A stretch of 5,283 nt of DNA, from NCBI GenBank assembly GCA_031283785.1, contig JAITBC010000043.1, forward strand, positions 1 to 5,283. Direction: 5' to 3'. The notes beneath the pieces were generated by a model. That model saw only the letters and a list, made by a program, of their open reading frames with translations, did not search any database and was not told the origin of the DNA. A program made the position numbers and the translations under genes. Positions within the stretch are counted from its first letter, which is position 1; each line of letters starts with the position of its first letter. The stretch comes from Tannerella sp. (lineage in GTDB: Bacteria > Bacteroidota > Bacteroidia > Bacteroidales > Tannerellaceae). Shown in pieces: positions 1 to 5,283 of the stretch.

Positions 1-3000
1 TCGGATATAATCAGCAGGAAATTCTCGTAGGCAATCAAACTGTTATCAATGTTCAACTTAAATCAGATACCGAACTTGAAGAAATTGTTGTAACAAGTTT
101 GGGTATTACTAAAGAAGCCCGTGCTGTAGGATATGCCGTAACCTCTATCAAGTCAACGGAGTTGACTAAAGTGGGGACGCCAAACTTTGCCACGGCTTTG
201 TATGGAAAAGCCCCCGGCGTTCGCATTCAGCAAGTGCAGGGGGGCAGTGTTGCCGGCGTATCTATCACGGTACGCGGGTTGAGTTCCATTACCGGAAGCA
301 CCCAACCGTTAGTAGTTATGAACGGCGTGCCGATTCGTAACGGTGGTACGGGTTCCGGCAATGAGTCTACTTTCGCAGAATTTGGCGCCGAAGGACGTAT
401 TCGAGGTAACGGATTGATTGATATCAACCCCGAAGACATCGAAGACCTCACAATTCTGAAAGGCGCTGCCGCTACCGCACTCTACGGTTCGGAAGCTGCC
501 AACGGAGTAGTGATGATTACCAGCAAACGTGCGAAAAAAGGCGAAGGTATCAATGTGGATTTCAACGCTTCCCTGACGGTGAATCAGGTAGCGTATGTCC
601 CTAAAATCCAGGACGAATATGGCCCCGGCGCTTATGTTCAGAATTACGGCACCTATCAAAAGCAATCCGGAGGGTTCAGGCAACTGACATACAATGGACA
701 AACTTACGAGAGCGTCATCTTCGGTTCGGGTTTTTACGACAAATCTCAGTTCGGACCGGCATACGACGGACGACAGGTATTGTATTGGGACGGAAAGGTG
801 CGTCCATACCTCCCATATACCAATGACCCATGGAAGGAACTGTTCCGTACGGGATTCAACCAAAACTACAACATTGCGATTAACTACGGAAGCGAAAAGG
901 CATCCGCACGTTTCTCGTACACGTACAACAATGAAATCCCGAATGCGTTGACAGGAAATTATGCCAAACATAATTTTAATCTGACCGGAACACTGAATAT
1001 TTTAAAAAATGTTACTGTGGATTATTCGGCTAACTATGTTACCCAGAATATAGAGGACAGGCCTACGAATGCTTTGGGTTTGTATATGTCGTCTGCCGAC
1101 GCTTTCGGTTCGTTTATGGATATATCATTGATAAAACAATGGTATAAAACGAGTCTCGGATACAAAAGGACACATTTGGGCGGCGACAGAACTCTCACGC
1201 CCGACGAAGTGTTTATTGTGCCTTCACGCGATGATACGGAAGTTCGGGGTTTGTCGGATTATTTCTGGAACAATCAGGAAAAGCACATGAGCGAAATATC
1301 CAACCGTCTTATTGCCAGTGTTGCTCCTCAATGGAAAATTGTGGACTGGCTGACTTTGCGAGGACGTATGTCAACCGACCTTACTGCCGACAAGGAAGAG
1401 TATCAGCAGCCAACAGAGCGTCCAATCGCCTTTTTCGACCCATCCGGCAGCTATTCCGTTACTCAGCGTCGATATGACATTCTGTACGGTGACGTCATGC
1501 TGTTGGTAAATAAAAAATTGACCGACAAATTGACTCTGTCGGCAAACCTCGGATGGCAGGGACGTTACGAAAGCATGTTAAATATCCGTTCATATACCGA
1601 CGGCGGTTTAGCAAATGAAAACTGGTTTGCCCTGCAAGCCAGCCGTTATCAGGCACGGACCGAATATCAGACGCAAGAACTTCTGAAAACAGCTTATGTC
1701 GGCACTATCGGTTTGTCGTGGGACAATTACCTGTATTTAGATATAACAGGACGTCAGGAAAAAACATCGACCCTGCAAAAAGGGAAAAATGTTTATTTCT
1801 ATCCTTCGTTCAGCGGCAGCTTTATTTTTTCCGACGCTTTCAGGGATTTGTTTCCTGTGTGGTGGAACTATGGTAAATTGCGTACCTCTTACGGTATTGT
1901 AGGTAATGCGCCCAATGTGTATCAAGCCAATGTTGTGTATGAGCAAAGTTCGGAAAATGGATATACTTATAACCATATACCGGGAACTCTTGGAAATTCG
2001 ACTCTTATGCCTGAAACAACAAAAGAATTTGAAATCGGATTTGAAAGCAAATTCGCCAAAAACCGTTTAGGATTGGAGTTTACCTATTACAACAGAAAGA
2101 TTAGCGATATGCTTCTGGAAACGCCACAGGCAAATTCTTCGGGCGCCAGCAAAATCTGGCTCAATGTAGGTTCGATGAAAAACTACGGAATGGAGTTCAA
2201 TTTATATGGTACTCCTGTCCTTAATAAGGATTTTTCATGGACTGCGACGTTAAACATATCGCGTAATTACAATGAAGTGACTTACCTGATAGAGGGAGTT
2301 GATTTCATTCAGAATGCAGGTTGGGGAGGCGACGTTGCTTTACTGCGTTCGTATGTAGGGCGTCCAATGGGCGATTTCTATGTGCAGACGCCAAAAAGAG
2401 ACGCCAACGGTAATAAGATGGTTAACGATAACGGATATTATGCCAATGACTCCGAAAGGGCAAACGTAGGAAACGCCATGCCTTTAGTAGTCGGCGGATT
2501 TATCAATCAGTTTACTTACAAGCAGTTTTTCCTTGATGTGCTGGTCGATTATTCGATTGGAGGTAAAATATTTAATGAGACATATCAATATGCCATGGGA
2601 CAGGGATTGCTTGAAAATTCGCTGGAAAACAGGTCAACTGAAAGAGGTGGTCTGTCGTACTATTATCCGGGTGATGAAAACATTGGGAAAGCGGTTGCTG
2701 CAAGCTCCAGCGCAACATCAGGACCAAATGGCGAGCGCATTTATCATAATGGTGTAATTCAGGAAGGAATTGTGGAAAGCACCGGTCAGGTGAATACACA
2801 AATTGTGCCTGCGGATAATCTGTATCACGAAACGTATGCATGGGGGACAAATGGAACCCAATACACAGGCGAACATGCCATTTTTGACAAAACGTATGTG
2901 AAAATGCGTGAATTGGCATTTGGTTATACCCTGCCACAGTCGGTATCGTCCAAATTAGGGTGCAGAAAACTGCAACTGTCGGTGTTTGGGCGTAATCTGT

Positions 3001-3134
3001 TCTACATTTACAAGGCGATGCCCGACTGGGATGTGGAATCAAGTATTGGCACCAACTGGACCAATCAGGCTCAAATAGGCGGTTCTGCTGCACCTATGCG
3101 CAGTTTTGGATTCTCATTAAGAGCAAATTTTTAA
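1..3134 (+). CDS. SusC/RagA-family TonB-linked outer membrane transporter (5' end missing)
   Basis: This is an outer-membrane, TonB-dependent importer that forms the barrel of a SusCD nutrient-uptake complex. The frame is open from the left edge (first full codon at 3), giving 1043 visible residues. An in-frame TTG at 99 is not the real start, because the upstream codons read as the end of a CarboxypepD_reg-like domain. That is followed by a TonB-box-like segment, LEEIVVTSLG, at visible residues 25-34. The plug domain spans about residues 42-178. It carries LVVMNGVPI (about 103-111), the INPEDIEDLTILKG segment, and the SusC signature ALYGSEAANGVVMIT ending near residue 173. The remainder is beta-barrel, with SusC-typical GYTLP and FGRNLF motifs near the C-terminus and a final RSFGFSLRANF strand ending in Phe, as expected for BAM-dependent insertion. 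Family members usually have a signal peptide and about 80-100 more N-terminal residues, so those are inferred to lie upstream. It is probably co-transcribed with the SusD-like gene 30 bases downstream. No frameshift or internal stop is seen. The substrate cannot be told from the sequence. Confidence 0.96.
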   Translation, partial: GYNQQEILVGNQTVINVQLKSDTELEEIVVTSLGITKEARAVGYAVTSIKSTELTKVGTPNFATALYGKAPGVRIQQVQGGSVAGVSITVRGLSSITGSTQPLVVMNGVPIRNGGTGSGNESTFAEFGAEGRIRGNGLIDINPEDIEDLTILKGAAATALYGSEAANGVVMITSKRAKKGEGINVDFNASLTVNQVAYVPKIQDEYGPGAYVQNYGTYQKQSGGFRQLTYNGQTYESVIFGSGFYDKSQFGPAYDGRQVLYWDGKVRPYLPYTNDPWKELFRTGFNQNYNIAINYGSEKASARFSYTYNNEIPNALTGNYAKHNFNLTGTLNILKNVTVDYSANYVTQNIEDRPTNALGLYMSSADAFGSFMDISLIKQWYKTSLGYKRTHLGGDRTLTPDEVFIVPSRDDTEVRGLSDYFWNNQEKHMSEISNRLIASVAPQWKIVDWLTLRGRMSTDLTADKEEYQQPTERPIAFFDPSGSYSVTQRRYDILYGDVMLLVNKKLTDKLTLSANLGWQGRYESMLNIRSYTDGGLANENWFALQASRYQARTEYQTQELLKTAYVGTIGLSWDNYLYLDITGRQEKTSTLQKGKNVYFYPSFSGSFIFSDAFRDLFPVWWNYGKLRTSYGIVGNAPNVYQANVVYEQSSENGYTYNHIPGTLGNSTLMPETTKEFEIGFESKFAKNRLGLEFTYYNRKISDMLLETPQANSSGASKIWLNVGSMKNYGMEFNLYGTPVLNKDFSWTATLNISRNYNEVTYLIEGVDFIQNAGWGGDVALLRSYVGRPMGDFYVQTPKRDANGNKMVNDNGYYANDSERANVGNAMPLVVGGFINQFTYKQFFLDVLVDYSIGGKIFNETYQYAMGQGLLENSLENRSTERGGLSYYYPGDENIGKAVAASSSATSGPNGERIYHNGVIQEGIVESTGQVNTQIVPADNLYHETYAWGTNGTQYTGEHAIFDKTYVKMRELAFGYTLPQSVSSKLGCRKLQLSVFGRNLFYIYKAMPDWDVESSIGTNWTNQAQIGGSAAPMRSFGFSLRANF

Positions 3135-3149
3135 TTTATATTGAATTTT

Positions 3150-3164
3150 AAAAAGGTTAAAAAT
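3150..3164 (+). promoter_or_regulatory. Weak, A-rich ribosome binding region of the SusD-like gene
   Basis: AAAAAGG at 3150-3156 lies 8 bases before the ATG at 3165, followed by an A/T-rich spacer. It is only a partial Shine-Dalgarno match, which is normal for Bacteroidota, where A-rich leaders often suffice. It supports the ATG at 3165 over the in-frame TTG at 3141, which would add eight residues in front of an otherwise complete signal peptide and sits only 6 bases after the SusC stop codon. Confidence 0.5.
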
Positions 3165-4916
3165 ATGAAAAAAATAATATTTTTATTAGTTACAGTGTCC
3201 GTAATGTTGGGAACTAACGGATGTTCGGATGACGCATATAACGATAAATTTATCGACCCGACAAAGGTAACATCCGTGTCGGTTCCGAACCTGATGACCG
3301 GTGTATTTCTTCGTGCAGGGAATTACAGTACTTACGGTTATTACCGGTATTTTGCGTTTGAACCTATATTCATAGGTAAATTTGCTCAGACTTTCGGATA
3401 TTCCAGAATTTCGAGCATGTACGTTCCCGGATGGGAGGGTTATGCCGAGAGCCAGTTCGGAGATCTTTATACCTGTATGTCAGATTACGTAAGTTTAGTC
3501 AACGAATACGAAAAATTGGTCGAGACGGAAAAAGCGTCGGTAGAAGCATTCAAATTAGCTGCCATGGTGCATTTGTACGACTGGCTGTTAGCATGTGTGG
3601 ACATGTTCGGCGACATGCCGTTTACAGAAGCCTGTACTCTTCCTATTTCCATGGATATAGTCAGTGCACAAGCATCTTACGATAAAGCAGAAGATATCTA
3701 TTCCAAAGTAATAGACGAATTGAAAGTGGCCGCACAGAGATTTAACAGTTCGGATTTAGTAAAATTGAGCAAATTTACTAATCACGACCTGATTAATCGA
3801 GGCGATTTTAACAAGTGGGCGCGATATGCCAATTCATTGCGTTTACGCGCTGCAATCCGTATTTCGCAACACGGTAATCTGGCTGCAAAAGGTAAGGAAA
3901 CAATAGCCGAGATACTCGGCAATCCGGATCAATATCCATTGGTTGAAACTAATGCAGACAATATCTTTCTGTGGAACGCAAAATCGGGTAACTGGAATTT
4001 GAGAGGCGGCGGCGGATTTGATTGGACAACATGCCGACTAGCTTCCGCTCCCATCATCGACCGAATGTTGAAAAGCGGTAATCATTACGCCGGAGGACCA
4101 GTCACCGCTGGTCAATATGTGGACGGAGATGACCCGAGAATCCTGTTGCTCTTTACTCTTCGTTCCGGTCTGGAAGCCGATAATGAACCTCAGCAGTATA
4201 ATTATACGAATGTACTCGCAGGCGAAACGAAACCGTTGTTTTTCTATGGTGTAGGTACTACTACGGATACGGAAATAGCAATGTACGGGGGAAGTGAATT
4301 TTCGGAGATTGTTGACCAGGGTTTCTTCCGCAACAATTACGAATTTGAACACGTGCAAATGACCGCCGCCGAAGTGCTGTTCTGCAAAGCAGAAGCCTAT
4401 CATCGTGGCTGGGGTGTGGCACAGAACGACGCCGAAGCTGAAAGGTATTTCAAGGAAGCTGTCAAGCAGTCTATTCTGTTGTACTACCACTGGAACGAGA
4501 TAAGCGACCAGCCGAAAACGAAAGACATCCCAACGCCGGACATTGCATCTATCGAAGCTTTTGCTGCTGCAAGATGGGTGTCAAGCGTCAATCCTGCGAT
4601 TCCTTACGATGCTGCCGATCCAAAACTGGATGCTATCCTGACGCAGAAGTGGCTACACTGGGGTATCTTTTTCCCGCGTCAATGCTGGAGCCAGCTCCGT
4701 CGGACAGGATTACCAAAACTTGTCTATCCGAACAGCGGCAGCGAACTGTTGCCATGGGCGCCCGACAGATGGAGATATCCGGTAGGCGAACGTAGCTATA
4801 ATCAGAAATATCCGGGTGAAGAAGTGGATACGTATTACAGCAAACTCTTTTGGGCTGACTCGAAAGGTATGCGTCATTCAGTTAAAACCGGCGATACTTG
4901 GACTGATCAGTATTAA
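3165..4916 (+). CDS. SusD/RagB-family nutrient-binding outer membrane lipoprotein
   Basis: This is a surface lipoprotein expected to sit as a hinged lid on the preceding SusC-like barrel and bind the incoming nutrient. The ATG at 3165 gives 583 residues, beginning with a lipoprotein signal peptide: MKK, a hydrophobic core, then TNGC with the lipidated Cys at residue 20. The Cys is followed by SDD, resembling the Bacteroidetes lipoprotein export signal for surface display. Family landmarks follow in order: DMFGDMPFTEA (from about 146), SYDKAEDIYSKVIDEL, NKWARYANSLRLRAAIRIS (from 216), EVLFCKAEAYHRGW (from 403), ILTQKWLHWG, then LRRTGLPK (around 511-518), and WRYPVGERSYN (from 536). The helical parts should form the TPR-like scaffold of the SusD fold. 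The length and motifs fit the SusD-like lipoprotein branches (PF12741 or PF12771) rather than classical starch-binding SusD; which of the two is uncertain. It lies 30 bases after the SusC stop with no terminator between, so the two are probably one operon. The ligand is unknown. Confidence 0.95.
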   Translation: MKKIIFLLVTVSVMLGTNGCSDDAYNDKFIDPTKVTSVSVPNLMTGVFLRAGNYSTYGYYRYFAFEPIFIGKFAQTFGYSRISSMYVPGWEGYAESQFGDLYTCMSDYVSLVNEYEKLVETEKASVEAFKLAAMVHLYDWLLACVDMFGDMPFTEACTLPISMDIVSAQASYDKAEDIYSKVIDELKVAAQRFNSSDLVKLSKFTNHDLINRGDFNKWARYANSLRLRAAIRISQHGNLAAKGKETIAEILGNPDQYPLVETNADNIFLWNAKSGNWNLRGGGGFDWTTCRLASAPIIDRMLKSGNHYAGGPVTAGQYVDGDDPRILLLFTLRSGLEADNEPQQYNYTNVLAGETKPLFFYGVGTTTDTEIAMYGGSEFSEIVDQGFFRNNYEFEHVQMTAAEVLFCKAEAYHRGWGVAQNDAEAERYFKEAVKQSILLYYHWNEISDQPKTKDIPTPDIASIEAFAAARWVSSVNPAIPYDAADPKLDAILTQKWLHWGIFFPRQCWSQLRRTGLPKLVYPNSGSELLPWAPDRWRYPVGERSYNQKYPGEEVDTYYSKLFWADSKGMRHSVKTGDTWTDQY

Positions 4917-4934
4917 CAAAACTGTCTTTCCGGT

Positions 4935-4946
4935 TATACCGGTATA
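4935..4946. repeat. 12-bp perfect palindrome in the 3' untranslated region
   Basis: TATACCGGTATA reads the same on both strands. It overlaps a short imperfect direct repeat: CCGGTTATA at 4930-4938 followed at once by CCGGTATA at 4939-4946. It lies between the SusD stop codon and the terminator hairpin. It could be a small protein-binding site, part of a transcript 3'-end structure, or chance. No function can be assigned. Confidence 0.35.
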
Positions 4947-4955
4947 GTATTAATC

Positions 4956-4990
4956 AAGAGGTTGTCTGTTTGTCAGGCAGCCTCTTTTTT
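4956..4990 (+). terminator. Rho-independent terminator of the SusCD operon
   Basis: Bases 4956-4968 pair with 4974-4986 in a 13-bp stem without mismatches (two G-U wobbles in RNA). The loop is five bases, TTTGT, and the stem runs into a T tract ending at 4990. It starts 39 bases after the SusD-like stop codon, so transcription of the pair probably ends here. The opposite strand has no comparable T run after the stem, so the terminator appears to work in one direction only. Confidence 0.9.
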
Positions 4991-5112
4991 GATGAATAAT
5001 TGTAGTTATACTTTGCTTGTTCACAAATTGAATTTTTTGTCTGACCTCTTGTTGTGGAAGCTCGGGAACAGTTGCAGTCATCCCCAAATTCTCGAAATTT
5101 CGCAGTTCATCA

Positions 5113-5141
5113 TTTGTTTCTAAAAAAAATTCATACATTTG
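5113..5141 (+). promoter_or_regulatory. Bacteroidetes sigma-ABfr-type promoter of the aminotransferase gene
   Basis: TACATTTG at 5134-5141 is an exact match to the phylum-specific -7 box TAnnTTTG. TTTG at 5113-5116 matches the -33 element, with 17 bases between them, within the range seen in this phylum. The box sits just 14 bases before the ATG at 5156. Transcription should therefore begin near 5145-5149, leaving a leader of only about 7-11 bases. It lies downstream of the terminator, which supports an independent transcription unit. Confidence 0.75.
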
Positions 5142-5155
5142 TAAAAAAATATAGT

Positions 5156-5283
5156 ATGCCAAATATATCGGACAAAGGACTCAGGATGCCGGCTTCTCCA
5201 ATAAGAAAGCTTGTACCATACGCAGATGCGGCTAAAGAGCGGGGTGTAAAAGTATATCATCTAAACATCGGACAGCCGGATAT
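5156..5283 (+). CDS. Class I/II PLP-dependent aminotransferase (3' end missing)
   Basis: Only the first 42 codons are visible, and the frame is still open at the right edge. The N-terminus contains [20 protein letters not shown] (residues 11-30) followed by [10 protein letters not shown]. This matches the start of fold-type I aminotransferases of the aspartate-aminotransferase superfamily, in which the N/S-hGxPD segment is a conserved substrate-side element. These soluble cytoplasmic enzymes use pyridoxal phosphate to move amino groups between amino acids and 2-oxo acids; the PLP lysine lies outside the window. The amino-acid specificity cannot be judged. The ATG at 5156 is chosen because family members in this phylum usually carry a short segment with a Lys-Gly before the MPxSPIRKL motif. 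An alternative ATG at 5186 (residue 11) is preceded by AAAGGA at 5174-5179. The gene has its own promoter and is separated from the SusCD pair by a terminator, so a functional link is not implied. Confidence 0.9.
   Translation, partial: MPNISDKGLRMPASPIRKLVPYADAAKERGVKVYHLNIGQPD

Noticed and set aside
99..101. TTG at 99 as the start of the SusC-like protein
   Set aside because: The frame is open to the left edge, and the upstream codons encode the end of the N-terminal regulatory-like domain and the TonB-box segment. Starting at 99 would remove them and leave no signal peptide.
309..971. Long minus-strand open frame (220 codons) antisense to the SusC-like gene
   Set aside because: It lies wholly inside a strongly conserved transporter coding region and its translation is Cys/Val/Arg-rich with no recognisable domain. 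It is best explained as a shadow of the plus-strand codon pattern.
2572..3093. Minus-strand open frame (173 codons) antisense to the SusC C-terminal barrel
   Set aside because: The plus strand here encodes the recognisable barrel end and the C-terminal Phe strand. The antisense peptide is rich in His, Cys and Pro and resembles no protein I know.
3125..3164. A/T-rich inverted repeat between the SusC- and SusD-like genes as a terminator or attenuator
   Set aside because: The possible pairing (TTTTTAA with TTAAAAA) is short and contains only A-T pairs. It would not form a stable hairpin and lacks the G/C stem of the real terminator downstream.
4038..4490. Minus-strand open frame (150 codons) inside the SusD-like gene
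   Set aside because: It overlaps conserved SusD motifs on the plus strand and has no family resemblance or leader of its own.
4995..5040. TATACTTTG and AATTTTTTG as further TAnnTTTG promoter boxes
   Set aside because: The spacing between TA and TTTG is wrong in both, and neither has a partner -33 element, while 5113-5141 matches exactly.
4950..5162. 70-codon minus-strand open frame in the intergenic region as an intact gene
   Set aside because: Its 3' part is the terminator hairpin and its 5' part overlaps the aminotransferase promoter and start codon, and I do not recognise a domain. I keep only the possibility of a remnant, listed under findings.

Overview
The window comes from a member of the Bacteroidota, most likely the order Bacteroidales. 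It holds an adjacent SusC/SusD-type outer-membrane gene pair, a lipoprotein with a Bacteroidetes-style surface-export motif, and a promoter with the phylum-specific TAnnTTTG box. A-rich, weakly Shine-Dalgarno leaders replace strong ribosome binding sites. I cannot fix the genus from the sequence alone.

Layout. Positions 1-3134 carry the 3' portion of a SusC/RagA-family TonB-dependent transporter. Its signal peptide and most of its N-terminal carboxypeptidase-regulatory-like domain lie upstream of the window. After a 30-base gap, 3165-4916 encode a complete SusD/RagB-family lipoprotein. A strong rho-independent terminator at 4956-4990 closes this transcription unit. The rest of the 239-base intergenic region contains a small palindrome or direct-repeat motif, a stretch with low coding potential, and a phylum-typical promoter at 5113-5141. 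That promoter drives the 5' end of a class I/II PLP-dependent aminotransferase gene, which runs off the right edge.

How the genes work together. The SusC-like barrel and the SusD-like lid lipoprotein should form one outer-membrane complex that captures a nutrient (glycan, glycopeptide or peptide) at the cell surface and moves it to the periplasm using TonB-ExbBD energy. No hydrolase, SusE/F-like protein or regulator is in view, so the substrate cannot be assigned. The pair either ends a utilisation locus that begins upstream or stands alone. The aminotransferase is a separate, probably housekeeping, unit of amino-acid metabolism.

I found no convincing new biological system here. The points most worth checking are the very short predicted leader and two competing starts of the aminotransferase, the unexplained intergenic stretch between terminator and promoter, and the absence of downstream enzymes.
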